This document shows positions 26,297 through 36,313 of a stretch of 64,000 nt of DNA, piece after piece. Position 1 is the first letter of the stretch; every line of letters starts with the position of its first letter. The stretch lies in assembly GCA_014376805.1 (NCBI GenBank), contig JACMQU010000003.1, positions 62,001-126,000 on the forward strand, read 5' to 3'. The notes below the pieces were generated by a model. That model was not told the DNA's origin. It did not search any database and saw only the letters and a program-made list of their open reading frames with translations. Origin of the DNA: Bacteroidia bacterium. GTDB lineage: Bacteria; Bacteroidota; Bacteroidia; UKL13-3. The translations under genes and the position numbers were made by a program.

Positions 26297-28418
26297 ATTT
26301 ATATTATTTGTAGGTGTTTTTTTTGCTGGAATATTTTTGGCAAATGCACAGAAACCAATAGTTTATACCGGTCAAAAACAGCAAATCATTGATCAATGCG
26401 AATTCGTAATTGATCCATTGCATACAGAAAACCTTCAATCGGTAAGGCAGCTCTTTACAAATGGTAAGTCAGTTAAAGCATCGCTTAATCTGGATTATAC
26501 AGACGATGTTATCTGGATCAGATTTAATTTGCAAAACAATTCAGGCGATTCGGCATTAATGGTAAGTATTGAAAATGCCTTAATAGATTCAGTAGAATTA
26601 TATGTTGTATATAACAACTCGATAAATAAACAGCATATTTATTTATCTGAACCCGTTCTTAACAGGAAGTTTAATAGTCCTTACTTTATTTTTCCAATAT
26701 ATGCCGGTTTAAATCAAACTACAGAAATATATATAAAAGTAAGGAATACCGAACTCATGTTACTGCCGGTTTCCATATCATCTGAAAAAATTACTTATGA
26801 AGAAAATGATAAACGTGATCAGATCTATGGAATCTTTATAGGGATTATTCTGGTGATGATTTTTTATAACTTGTTTGTCTTTTTTTCAACCAGAGACAGC
26901 AGTTATTTTTATTACGTATTATACATATTATTTATTGGACTTTCACAAATTACTTTAAGCGGGCATACCTTAAGTATGTTATTTGGTAATAACCCTGCAC
27001 TGTTTAAATATTTCATCGTTCTTTTTCCGGCTTTATCCGGCGTGTTTGCAGTAATTTTTATCCGTAGTTTTTTACAGACAAAACAAGCTGAACCCAATCT
27101 TGACAAAGGCTTGCTTGTTATATTGATAATATATGCAATAAGTGGCTTAACCAGGTTATGGGGATTATATCATATTAGTGCCAGAATTATGGATTTAGTT
27201 GGTATTCCGGGCGGTATCATCGTTTATATTGTTGCGATCAAAATCTATAGAAATGGATTGCGTTCAGCCATTTATTTTTTAATAGCCTGGACTATTTTTA
27301 TAGTAGGAATTATATTATTTATACTTCGTAATTTTAATATATTACCTTTTAATAATTTTACCAATTACACACTTCCGTTTGGTGCTGCCATAGAAGTTGC
27401 CTTGTTATCATTTGCCCTGGCAGATAAAATTAACACACTGCAAAGGCAAAAGCAGGAGAAAGAAAAAGAAATTCTTGCTGCAGCTCTTGAAAATGAAAGG
27501 CTTATAAGAGAACAAAACATTATACTTGAAAAAAAGGTTACCGAAAGGACTTTTGACCTGGCCAGCAGTAATCAGCAACTCTCTACTGCCTTAACCGATC
27601 TGAAAGAAACGCAATCTCAATTAATCGAAAAAGAAAAGATGGCATCACTGGGACAGCTTACTGCAGGTATTGCGCATGAAATAAATAATCCTATCAATTT
27701 TGTTACGGCTAATATAAATCCACTTAAACGCGATTTAAAAATGATGCTGGATTTATATCAAAAAGTAGAAGCCCTTTGTTTAACCACAAAAGATATTTCT
27801 GAAAAGCAACAGCTCATAAACAAGATGAAACAGGAGATTGATTATGATTATCTGCAAGAGGAAGTTAGTTTTTTATTAAAGGGTATTGATGATGGTGCAC
27901 ACCGCACTGCGGAAATTGTAAAAGGACTAAGAATTTTTGCCCATGCGGAAGAAAATTCCATTAAAAATGTTGACTTTGCAGACGGTATTAATTCGGCACT
28001 CATTATCTTAAATAATCTGTTAGGTAGAATTGTTGTTAAACAGGAAATAAACGGAGTAAGAAAAATAGATTGTTATCCGGGGAAATTAAACCAGATATTT
28101 CTTAATTTATTGAGTAATGCCATCTACGCTGTTCACGCCAGATTTGGGGACAATACGGGTGGTGAAATAAATATTTCCTCCTTTTCTGATAATGATTATA
28201 TTTACATCAGATTTTCCGATAATGGAATAGGCATGAATGAAGCCGTACAGAAAAAATTATTTGAACCATTTTTTACTACAAAACCAGTTGGGGAAGGAAC
28301 AGGTTTAGGTATGTCTATTGTGTTTAAAACCGTGGAACTTCATAAGGGAATAATTTCCGTATTATCAACAGTAGGAAAAGGCTCTACCCTGGAGATAAAG
28401 TTATTAAGGATACATTAA
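26286..28418 (+). CDS. 7TMR-DISM sensor histidine kinase
   Basis: About 710 residues if started at ATG 26286, which gives a proper signal peptide (HKFILFVGVFFAGIFLANAQ); a longer frame reaches back to 26238 but has a charged N-terminus. Order: periplasmic DISMED2-like beta-sandwich (about 30-165), seven membrane helices (about 180-385), coiled coil (about 390-450), HisKA with His464 in GIAHEINNP, and HATPase_c with NLLSNAIYAV, DNGIGM and GTGLGMS. DISMED2 domains are thought to bind carbohydrate or small ligands outside the cytoplasm. The gene overlaps the acyltransferase-like gene by 11 bases and precedes a receiver-kinase gene by 8 bases, so the whole block is likely one transcript. Confidence 0.9.
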   Translation: MKHKFILFVGVFFAGIFLANAQKPIVYTGQKQQIIDQCEFVIDPLHTENLQSVRQLFTNGKSVKASLNLDYTDDVIWIRFNLQNNSGDSALMVSIENALIDSVELYVVYNNSINKQHIYLSEPVLNRKFNSPYFIFPIYAGLNQTTEIYIKVRNTELMLLPVSISSEKITYEENDKRDQIYGIFIGIILVMIFYNLFVFFSTRDSSYFYYVLYILFIGLSQITLSGHTLSMLFGNNPALFKYFIVLFPALSGVFAVIFIRSFLQTKQAEPNLDKGLLVILIIYAISGLTRLWGLYHISARIMDLVGIPGGIIVYIVAIKIYRNGLRSAIYFLIAWTIFIVGIILFILRNFNILPFNNFTNYTLPFGAAIEVALLSFALADKINTLQRQKQEKEKEILAAALENERLIREQNIILEKKVTERTFDLASSNQQLSTALTDLKETQSQLIEKEKMASLGQLTAGIAHEINNPINFVTANINPLKRDLKMMLDLYQKVEALCLTTKDISEKQQLINKMKQEIDYDYLQEEVSFLLKGIDDGAHRTAEIVKGLRIFAHAEENSIKNVDFADGINSALIILNNLLGRIVVKQEINGVRKIDCYPGKLNQIFLNLLSNAIYAVHARFGDNTGGEINISSFSDNDYIYIRFSDNGIGMNEAVQKKLFEPFFTTKPVGEGTGLGMSIVFKTVELHKGIISVLSTVGKGSTLEIKLLRIH

Positions 28419-28426
28419 ATTTAAGT

Positions 28427-29524
28427 ATGTTAAACCAGTTAAATACAAACAAACCAAAGGTATTATATGTTGATGATGAACAGAATAACCTGATGTCTTT
28501 TAAAGCAGCATTCAGAATGGATTTTGATGTGGTGCTTGCTAATAGTCCTGAAGATGCAATTGCGTTATTATCAAAAGAAGATGTACAAGTAATTATATCG
28601 GATTTTAGAATGCCCAATATGACGGGGGTTGAGTTATTTGAAAAAATAAGAATTGAATACCCAAAGCCACTTCGCATTCTGTTAACCGCTTATGGGGATG
28701 AGCAAAACCTCATGAATGCCATAAACAAGGGTCAGGTTTTTCGCTATATAAAAAAACCATGGGTGGAAGAAGATATTCGCTCAGCGGTGAAAGAAAGTTT
28801 TGATTTTTTCATTACTAAAAATTCACTTGAACTTAAAAACAAAGAACTGGTTGAAGCTTACCGCGACCTGGATAGATTTGTTTACAGTGTATCACATGAT
28901 CTGCGTTCGCCTTTGATGGGAATTCTTGCCATTGCCAATTTATTGAATAAAGATTCAAATAAAGAAGAAGTGGAAGGGTTGATGCTACTTGTAAAAAAGA
29001 ACATTGCCCGCTTAGATGAATTCATTGTAAATCTGCTTGAATATTACCGGGTGAAAAGAGGAGAATTAACAATCAGAAATGTAGATTTTAAAGCATTATT
29101 TATACAGCTTTCAGAAATTTATCAGGCTGATGCACAAAGCCGGGGAATTAAATTTGAGATTGAAGTAAATCAGGAAGAAGAATTCAGATCTGATCAAGTG
29201 GTATTAATGATAGCATTACAGAACCTTATTTCAAATGCAATTAAATACCAGCGGGAAGATAATGATAATAAGTTTATACGAATGAAAGCTGTTGTAGATA
29301 ATTGTGTGGCTATGGTAAGAATTGAAGATAATGGCATAGGAATAGAAGCTCCTTATCTTCCCAAAATATACGAAATGTTTTTCAGAGCTTCTTCTCAAGC
29401 CTCCGGATCGGGAATAGGGTTGTATAATACAAAGCATGCCATAGAAAAGTTAGGCGCTCAAATACATGTGCGCTCTGTATTTAAAGAGGGCACTTCATTT
29501 GAGGTAATTATTCCGTGTAAATAA
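28427..29524 (+). CDS. Response regulator-histidine kinase hybrid (REC-HisKA-HATPase)
   Basis: 365 residues. The N-terminal receiver has VLYVDDEQ and acceptor Asp59 (ISDFRMPN). After a short linker, HisKA has His157 in SVSHDLRSP, then HATPase_c with NLISNAIKY, DNGIGIE and SGSGIGLYNTKH. No membrane segment, so it is a cytoplasmic receiver-first kinase. It probably takes phosphate from the 7TMR-DISM kinase and passes or senses further. It sits 8 bases downstream of that kinase and is followed by a clear terminator. Confidence 0.92.
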   Translation: MLNQLNTNKPKVLYVDDEQNNLMSFKAAFRMDFDVVLANSPEDAIALLSKEDVQVIISDFRMPNMTGVELFEKIRIEYPKPLRILLTAYGDEQNLMNAINKGQVFRYIKKPWVEEDIRSAVKESFDFFITKNSLELKNKELVEAYRDLDRFVYSVSHDLRSPLMGILAIANLLNKDSNKEEVEGLMLLVKKNIARLDEFIVNLLEYYRVKRGELTIRNVDFKALFIQLSEIYQADAQSRGIKFEIEVNQEEEFRSDQVVLMIALQNLISNAIKYQREDNDNKFIRMKAVVDNCVAMVRIEDNGIGIEAPYLPKIYEMFFRASSQASGSGIGLYNTKHAIEKLGAQIHVRSVFKEGTSFEVIIPCK

Positions 29525-29548
29525 TCATAAAATAAAATTGGATGTTAA

Positions 29549-29574
29549 GGATCCGGGAACGGATATTTTTTTTA
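29549..29574 (+). terminator. Rho-independent terminator after the signalling operon
   Basis: A short GC-rich stem ATCCG-GGAA-CGGAT at 29551-29564 (GGAA tetraloop) is followed by A and a run of eight T. It lies about 25 bases after the hybrid kinase stop and closes the ThiF/acyltransferase/kinase block before the AsmA gene. Confidence 0.8.
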
Positions 29575-29641
29575 GCAAAATTTACAGATAGCTCAGTAAA
29601 ACTGTGTTTTAATTATATTTTTGAAATTAAATTCTAAAACT

Positions 29642-32332
29642 ATGAAAGCCCTCAAAATAATTTTTTTTATCATTATATTTCTGTTTCTTTTACTTTTAAC
29701 GGCACCTTTTTTATTCAAAGGTAAAATTATAGCAATAGTTAAAGAACAAGCCAATAATCAGATAAATGCGCATGTTGCTTTTAGTGACGATATTGATTTA
29801 AGTATCTTTAAAAGCTTTCCAAATCTTACCCTGGGTTTGAAAGAATTGTCTGTTTCCGGCATTAATGAATTTGTGGGAGATACCTTATTCTCAGCGAAAA
29901 AAGTTTTAGCCACTCTTGATATTATGACGGTTATTAAAGGAGATCAAATTAAAATACGCAAAATTATTTTTGATCAGCCCCGCATTCATGCAATTGTATT
30001 AGCTGATGGTAAAACGAATTGGGATATTGCTAAAATGGATAGCACTGCAATAAGTTCCACAGATACTTCCTCCTCCAGGTTTAATGTGCAATTGAAAATG
30101 CTGGAAGTTAAAGATGGCTTTCTTGTATATGATGATAAGCAGGGTAAAATGTATAGCAAAATGGAACACCTTAACTATACACTTGAAGGAGATTTTACAG
30201 AGAAATTATTCACCATGCATCATACGGCAGATATTGCTTCTTTTACAGCGGGTATGGCTGGGATAAATTATTTGTCGGATGTAAAAACAACACTAAAGGC
30301 AGATATTGATGCAGATATAAACAACTTTAAATTTGTTTTTAAAGAAAACCATTTTAGTTTGAATGACCTGGGTTTTGGTTTTGAAGGAACCTTTGAAATG
30401 CCGGGGGAAGATATGGTGATGGATATAAAATTTGATGCAAAACAAAATGAATTTAAAAATTTTCTTTCGCTGATCCCTGCCTTATATACAAAAGATTTTA
30501 AAGACCTTCAATCTAAAGGGACTTTAGCTTTTAGTGGTTTTGTAAAAGGTATTTATAATAATAAACAAATGCCTGCATTTGGACTAGACTTGCTTATTGA
30601 CAAAGGTTGGTTTAAGTACCCTGCACTTCCTGCCCCTGTTGAACAAGTAAATTTAAAGTTGAATGTAAGCAATCCGGATGGTAACCTTGATCACACAAAA
30701 ATAGATTTGAGCAAGTTACATTTTGAATTACAGGGCGATCCTTTTGATGCACATCTGATAGCTACGCATCCCATGAGTGACCCTTTTATTGATGCTGTAA
30801 TGAAGGGTAAAATTAACCTGAATAGTATGGTAAAAATTGCCCCTATGCCTGAAGGAACAAAATTAGCAGGAATAATTATAGCAGATGTGGGAGTTAAAGG
30901 TAAAGTGAATGCAGTTGAAAAAGGACAATATGAAAATTTTGATGCGCATGGAACCTTACAAGCAAGAGATATTCATTATGAATCTAAAGATATTCCAAAG
31001 CCTTTGGATGTAAAAGAGGCGATGCTTTCATTTACCCCTAAATTGGTTCAGCTAAAATCATTTAACGGGATGATTGGAAAGAGTGATATACAAATGAATG
31101 GTGACTTAAGTAATTTCTTTGCCTATTATTTTGGTAAGGGAACTTTAAAAGGTGTTTTAACCTTTGCCTCTAAACATTTTGATGCAAATGAATTTCTAAC
31201 CAGCGATAAAGATGCCGCAGGTAAAGCTAAAGCGGCTGATACTGCTTCCATGACGGTAGTAGAAATTCCGGCCAACATAGATTTTATACTGAACAGTAAA
31301 ATTGATCAGTTACTTTATACCAATATGGAGATTAGTAATTTTACAGGTAATATTCATGTAGCAGAACAGAAATTAACTTTTAATAAGGTTGCCTTAAACA
31401 CCATTGGATCAACCATTAACATGACCGGTTTTTATGAAACTACACATCCTCAAAAACCTACACTGGATTTGGATCTTAGTATTAATAATTTGGACATTCA
31501 AAAGGCTTTTAAAACTTTTAATACGATAAAAAAAATTGCTCCTATTGCAGAAAATATTTTTGGCATCTTTAGTACCAGCATAAAAATGCGTACTGATTTA
31601 ACAAAGAATATGCAACCTGATTACAATACACTTTTTGCTACCGGCGTTTTAAGTATTCCAAATGCTGAAGTTAAAGGAGTAAAAGCTATTGATAAAGTAG
31701 CTGATCTGTTGCATAAACCAGAATTTAAGCAAGTAGGTTTTAAGAATGCAAAAATTAATTATAAGGTTGAACACGGACGTATTTTTACGGAGCCATTTGA
31801 TATGAAATTTGGCGGGCAAGCTATAAACCTTAGCGGATCAACCGGAATAGATCAAACAATTGATTATGCAGGTAAAATCAATATTTCCCGGAAGGATCTG
31901 GGAGCCGTAAGTGGTGCTGCTGATGATTTACTCGGTCAACTTAATAAACAGGCAGGATCTAATATAAAGTTAAGCGAAACAATACCGGTTCAGTTAAATA
32001 TTGGGGGTACGTTTACCAATCCTAAAGTAGGCACCAATATGGGTGATATGGTTAAAAGTTTAACTGGCTCCTTAAAAGACCAGGCCATGGATGAAATTAA
32101 CAGGAGAAAAAAGGAATTGGAAGACAGAGCAAAAGCCGAAATTGAAAAAGTAAAAAATGAAGCCAAACTTAAAGGAGAACAACTTAAAAAAGATGCAGAG
32201 AATAAAGTAAATGCAGAGGCAGACAGATTGAAAAAAGAAGCCGAGGCTAAAGCAAAAGCAGAACAAGATAGAATTAAAAAAGAAGCTGAAGATGCAGCTA
32301 AGAAAAAATTAAAAGGCATCTTTGGAGAATAA
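29642..32332 (+). CDS. AsmA-family protein with Lys/Glu/Ala-rich coiled-coil tail
   Basis: 896 residues from ATG 29642 (a TTG seven codons earlier is possible but less likely). One N-terminal membrane helix (KALKIIFFIIIFLFLLLLTAPF) anchors a very long periplasmic beta-rich body of the AsmA/DUF3971 kind, with the early LKELSV-ISGIN-type strand and the NIGGTFTNPKVG ending typical of the C-terminal AsmA domain. These proteins form lipid-transfer-like bridges between the two membranes. The last about 85 residues (from about 805) are a charged coiled coil of K-A-E-type repeats, an addition not needed for the AsmA fold. Confidence 0.88.
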   Translation: MKALKIIFFIIIFLFLLLLTAPFLFKGKIIAIVKEQANNQINAHVAFSDDIDLSIFKSFPNLTLGLKELSVSGINEFVGDTLFSAKKVLATLDIMTVIKGDQIKIRKIIFDQPRIHAIVLADGKTNWDIAKMDSTAISSTDTSSSRFNVQLKMLEVKDGFLVYDDKQGKMYSKMEHLNYTLEGDFTEKLFTMHHTADIASFTAGMAGINYLSDVKTTLKADIDADINNFKFVFKENHFSLNDLGFGFEGTFEMPGEDMVMDIKFDAKQNEFKNFLSLIPALYTKDFKDLQSKGTLAFSGFVKGIYNNKQMPAFGLDLLIDKGWFKYPALPAPVEQVNLKLNVSNPDGNLDHTKIDLSKLHFELQGDPFDAHLIATHPMSDPFIDAVMKGKINLNSMVKIAPMPEGTKLAGIIIADVGVKGKVNAVEKGQYENFDAHGTLQARDIHYESKDIPKPLDVKEAMLSFTPKLVQLKSFNGMIGKSDIQMNGDLSNFFAYYFGKGTLKGVLTFASKHFDANEFLTSDKDAAGKAKAADTASMTVVEIPANIDFILNSKIDQLLYTNMEISNFTGNIHVAEQKLTFNKVALNTIGSTINMTGFYETTHPQKPTLDLDLSINNLDIQKAFKTFNTIKKIAPIAENIFGIFSTSIKMRTDLTKNMQPDYNTLFATGVLSIPNAEVKGVKAIDKVADLLHKPEFKQVGFKNAKINYKVEHGRIFTEPFDMKFGGQAINLSGSTGIDQTIDYAGKINISRKDLGAVSGAADDLLGQLNKQAGSNIKLSETIPVQLNIGGTFTNPKVGTNMGDMVKSLTGSLKDQAMDEINRRKKELEDRAKAEIEKVKNEAKLKGEQLKKDAENKVNAEADRLKKEAEAKAKAEQDRIKKEAEDAAKKKLKGIFGE

Positions 32333-32512
32333 ATTTAAATTCTCTTCTTTCCCATATCATAAAAACCAGCTCTTCCTTCTCTGTGTTTAAATGAAATTTC
32401 TATCAAACAACAAAATAAAAAGAGTAAGTTGTACTATTATAATTTCCGGCACCAAAGAGAATTTTTTACCTTAGAGGAAGATAAGTAATTCATCTTGCCT
32501 TTTAGGATGATA

Positions 32513-33103
32513 TTAATACAATTTCTTTTTTATAATTCTTCTTATCAAATTTGTAAAGCGTTTATCAGTAGGATATCTTCTGTTGGAAGTGATGTTATTA
32601 AAAATGAGTGCCACCAAAAGCAAGATACATGCACCACTTAAAACCGGGTTTAAAACATACATATATCCCAGTGCTTTAATTCTTTCTGAACCAATTACGG
32701 CTATCAATGCCGTAGCACCACCAGGTGGATGAAGTGTTTTGCTTATTTGCATAAAAACGATGGATAATGACACTGCCAACGGTGCTGTAAGCCAAATAAT
32801 ATCCGGAAGTAATTGAGCAACCGTAACACCTGTAATTGCAGAAATTAAATGTCCGCCTATAAGGTTTCGCGGTTGTGCAAGCGGACTTTGAATTGCGCCA
32901 TAGACCAACACACTTGACGCACCAAAAGATCCGATAAGAAAAAGATTTTCTCCGGGAGCAAAATTGTTTTGAAAATAAGCAATAAGGCCAATGCCCAAAA
33001 AGGAACCAATAAACGCCCAGAAATTTTCTTTGTAATCTACTAAGGTTTCTTTATAAATAACATACCTGGAGATACGAATGCTTCTTTTGATTTTTCTGAT
33101 CAT
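32513..33103 (-). CDS. HPP family membrane protein
   Basis: 196 residues with about four to five membrane helices. The family signature is LHPPGGATAL (about 125-134) and an upstream GSFGASSVLVYG and QPRNLIGGH. HPP proteins are implicated in nitrite transport in plastids and cyanobacteria; the substrate in this setting is unknown. The gene is alone, convergent with the AsmA gene. Confidence 0.9.
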   Translation of the reverse strand: MIRKIKRSIRISRYVIYKETLVDYKENFWAFIGSFLGIGLIAYFQNNFAPGENLFLIGSFGASSVLVYGAIQSPLAQPRNLIGGHLISAITGVTVAQLLPDIIWLTAPLAVSLSIVFMQISKTLHPPGGATALIAVIGSERIKALGYMYVLNPVLSGACILLLVALIFNNITSNRRYPTDKRFTNLIRRIIKKKLY

Positions 33104-33235
33104 AATGTGGCGTTAAATATATAAAGAAGTGAGGCTGAAGAAAAGTTTAAATTTTAGTGCGAGGAATCGGTCACAATTTCTGATATAGGTATAGAAAATA
33201 AGACCGGTAAATTCAAACTATTTTGTTTAAATGTT

Positions 33236-34423
33236 TTATACTTCCAGCTCGCGCAAAGCCATAAAAGCCATCAGACCTGCACCTATAACGAGTGCCTCTT
33301 CGTCTATATCGAATGTAGCTGTATGTACACCAGAAATAATCCCTTTTGCTTCATTACGTGTGCCTAAGCGATAGAAACAAGCGGGGGCTTGCTGACTATA
33401 ATAGGAAAAGTCTTCAGCAGCCATCCATATATCAAGATCAACTACATTTTCTTTTCCTAAATATTCTTCTGCAGATGCTTTTGCTCTCGCAGTTAAAATA
33501 GGTTCATTCCTTAAAAAGGGATACCCTTTTCTAATCTCAAAATTAATAGTTGCACCAAATGCCGCCGCTATTTGAGTAGCTGTAAGCATCATTTTTTCAT
33601 GTGCTGTTTCGCGCCACGTTTCATCTAATGTTCTAAAAGTGCCTTCCAAATAAACTTCATTTGGAATAACATTAGTAGCACCATTGGCAATAACCTTTCC
33701 CCAGCTTAAAACTGTAGGTACAATAGGGTTTGCCTGCCTGCTTACCAGTTGTTGAAGGCCGGTAATAATCTGGGCCATTACAGCCACCGGATCAATACAT
33801 AAATTAGGCATAGCACCATGCCCGCCTTTACCGGTAATAGTCATGTAAAGCTCATCAGTACTGGCCATATACAAGCCACTCCTAAAACCTACCTTACCCA
33901 CTGAAATAAGTGGCATAACATGTTGTCCGATTATACCATTTACAAATGGATTGGTAAGCACACCTTCTTTTATCATTAATGAGGCACCACCGGGTAATTT
34001 TTCTTCACCGGGCTGGAAAATGAGTTTTATGGTGCCTTCAAATTCGTGCCGAAGCTGGTGCAAAATATTGGCTGCTCCTAATAAACAGGTAGTATGAACA
34101 TCATGTCCACAGGCATGCATTACCCCCGGGTTTTTAGATTTGTATGCAACTTCATTAGCTTCAACAATAGGTAATGCATCCATATCACCTCTAAGTGCAA
34201 TGGTTCTTTTACCTGGGTTTTTACCTTCTATTAATACCTCAAAGCCGGTTGTGGCCATAGATTTTATCTTACTAATTCCAATTTGTTCTAACTGGTGTTT
34301 AACAAAAGCTGCTGTCTCAAACTCTTTAAAGGAGAGTTCTGGGTTGCTGTGAAGATGCCTGCGGATTTCCTGTAATTTAGTGGTCTGTTGTTGCGCCAGG
34401 TATTTAATGTTTTGTGGGTTCAT
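33236..34423 (-). CDS. M20 family amidohydrolase (N-acyl-amino acid / hippurate hydrolase type)
   Basis: 395 residues, standard length. Metal ligands and conserved turns: LRGDMDALP (about 77-85), HACGHDVHTTCLLGAA (about 101-116), FQPGEEKLPGGASLM and the dimerisation lid with GKGGHGAMP; the last ligand His is in VHTATFDID near the C-terminus. These cytoplasmic metallopeptidases remove acyl or amide groups from amino acid derivatives. The gene stands alone; the substrate is not evident from context. Confidence 0.92.
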   Translation of the reverse strand: MNPQNIKYLAQQQTTKLQEIRRHLHSNPELSFKEFETAAFVKHQLEQIGISKIKSMATTGFEVLIEGKNPGKRTIALRGDMDALPIVEANEVAYKSKNPGVMHACGHDVHTTCLLGAANILHQLRHEFEGTIKLIFQPGEEKLPGGASLMIKEGVLTNPFVNGIIGQHVMPLISVGKVGFRSGLYMASTDELYMTITGKGGHGAMPNLCIDPVAVMAQIITGLQQLVSRQANPIVPTVLSWGKVIANGATNVIPNEVYLEGTFRTLDETWRETAHEKMMLTATQIAAAFGATINFEIRKGYPFLRNEPILTARAKASAEEYLGKENVVDLDIWMAAEDFSYYSQQAPACFYRLGTRNEAKGIISGVHTATFDIDEEALVIGAGLMAFMALRELEV

Positions 34424-34591
34424 AATAAATTAATAACTGATGCTCTAATTAAAAATAGATGTAACAAATAAAATAAAAAAAAACCAAATTGTATGATTGT
34501 GGTGTTTACTGCGGGCTTAAAAAGTTTTACAGGACTAACTGCATTTAACAAATTAAACTTTTTAATAATTGGTTTACCTGGCATTATCTTA

Positions 34592-36304
34592 TTATTTTAT
34601 AGTTTTTTTAATATAAACATAATAGTCTGATACCTGTTTTTTAAGTTCATAATTTTCAAGAAGTACTTCAGATTTTTCCTCCTCCTTATCTATGATATAA
34701 TACATGGTTTGGTTAAGGCCACATTTTTTTACCTGATAGTTTTGTTGACGAGCCTGATAGTAAATATAAAATGAACCATTTGAACAAGCAACAGTGGATC
34801 CTTCCGGAATCTCAGCTAAAACTTTTTGAGAAGCTGTGTAAGTAAGTCTCAGGTCGTCAAAATATAAAAGAAAATTAAAGGCATCCGAATTTCTAAACCC
34901 CATAATGGCTAACATAACTAATAACAGTACTGGCATAACATACCGGTTTATTAATGTTGTATTTATTTTTTGATCTAATTGGTTCAGCATAAAATGAAGC
35001 ATATAAATACCCGTAAAAAGCAGCACGTAAAAATGGCCTATAAGATTGCGGTGATAGGGAATTCGCCGCATTAAAATCATTATCAGCAAGGTTAACAGCA
35101 TAAATAAAATAGTCAATACCAGTACTTCTTTATGCTTTATTTTTTTGTTGAAAATAAGTACGAATGGCTGTAGTGAAAATATCAATCCGAGGGAAATAAT
35201 ACCGATAGAAATATTTGAAAATGCATATTCAAAATAGGAGGGGAGTGCCAGAAAAGTTTGAAGCGAAAATTGGTAATACGATGTATCAACGGCATGTACA
35301 TATTTATTTTGTGTAAAAGCTGCGAGACCTGAATAACATAGAGAAGGAAGGTAGAAAAGAAAAGTGCCAACTACAATATACAACTGATATCGATAGTAAA
35401 CAAGACCTGCATTTTTTGATTTAAAATATAGCCATAGTCCAAATAATAATTGAGCCAGATGCAGATACAAAAAGGTAGGTAAACAAGTATAGCCTATAAT
35501 AGATGCAATGCAGTTAACAAGAAGGAATTTACGTTGCGGGTTACGTGCATACGCTATAAGAGAGAAGAAAGATATAACCTCAGCTAAACAATATAACTCA
35601 TAACCCCGGGCTTCAAAAGCAAACCCCCAAACCGGAAATTGCAGGGCTAAAACCAGCGTTCCTACAAGGGCAATTTTTTTTGAAAGCAATAACTTTTGAA
35701 GTGTAAAAAAACTAATATAATTTAGTAGCAGATAAGCAACTAATGAAATAATTTTACCACTTAAAACTTTATCCTCAACCCAAAAAAACAATATTTTATT
35801 AAGGAGGTTGAACCCGATATGGTTATTGGGTAACATATAATAAGTGAGCGTTTGAAAAAACGGTAATTCTGCACATTCCCCAGCCGAAAATACTTCATCG
35901 TAACTTACGGCAACATTCATTACACCATATAACCAGGTAAGCACTGATAAACCCGTTATGACAAGATAAAATGGGATAAAATCTTTGGGAATGCGGAAGT
36001 AAAATTCTTCTTTAAAATCAGGTTTTATCAGTTTTATTTTTCTTATTGAAAGATAAATAACGATCCCGCACAGAAGCAATGAAAGAATGGAAAAAATATT
36101 ACCGTAATATTTGGTTGTAATGTTAAAATAGTTCGCAGCAAAACTTTCACTTTTATAAAAGCAATTGTTTAATTTAAAGTAATCAAACAACAGTTGATTA
36201 TGTGAATGAGTGAGGTAATAGAAATTAAATGCTGCAAAACAAATACTAATGAATCCGGCCAGACACCATAGAATTTTTCGAATAGAATGAAGTTGCAATT
36301 TCAA
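34592..36304 (-). CDS. GT-C type polytopic glycosyltransferase (ArnT/PMT-like, hypothetical)
   Basis: 570 residues with about ten to twelve membrane helices. The first large outer loop has VSYDEVFSAGE (about 130-140), the acidic D-E of GT-C enzymes, and the next loop NNHIGFNLLNK; later FEARGYELY resembles the R-x-Y/EXR loop of mannosyl- and arabinosyltransferases. It should transfer a sugar from a polyprenyl carrier outside the inner membrane. It lies 9 bases after pyrB on the same strand, so it may be read through from pyrR-pyrB, though no functional link is obvious. Confidence 0.7.
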   Translation of the reverse strand: MKLQLHSIRKILWCLAGFISICFAAFNFYYLTHSHNQLLFDYFKLNNCFYKSESFAANYFNITTKYYGNIFSILSLLLCGIVIYLSIRKIKLIKPDFKEEFYFRIPKDFIPFYLVITGLSVLTWLYGVMNVAVSYDEVFSAGECAELPFFQTLTYYMLPNNHIGFNLLNKILFFWVEDKVLSGKIISLVAYLLLNYISFFTLQKLLLSKKIALVGTLVLALQFPVWGFAFEARGYELYCLAEVISFFSLIAYARNPQRKFLLVNCIASIIGYTCLPTFLYLHLAQLLFGLWLYFKSKNAGLVYYRYQLYIVVGTFLFYLPSLCYSGLAAFTQNKYVHAVDTSYYQFSLQTFLALPSYFEYAFSNISIGIISLGLIFSLQPFVLIFNKKIKHKEVLVLTILFMLLTLLIMILMRRIPYHRNLIGHFYVLLFTGIYMLHFMLNQLDQKINTTLINRYVMPVLLLVMLAIMGFRNSDAFNFLLYFDDLRLTYTASQKVLAEIPEGSTVACSNGSFYIYYQARQQNYQVKKCGLNQTMYYIIDKEEEKSEVLLENYELKKQVSDYYVYIKKTIK

Positions 36305-36313
36305 CTTATATTT

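Noticed and set aside
31990-32319. Phe/Ser/Leu-rich open frame antisense to the AsmA tail
   Set aside because: It is the mirror of the Lys/Glu/Ala coiled-coil repeats; not a gene.
34493-34633. 46-codon hydrophobic frame overlapping the end of the GT-C gene
   Set aside because: It overlaps a real gene on the other strand and has no supporting signal beyond hydrophobic AT-rich codons.
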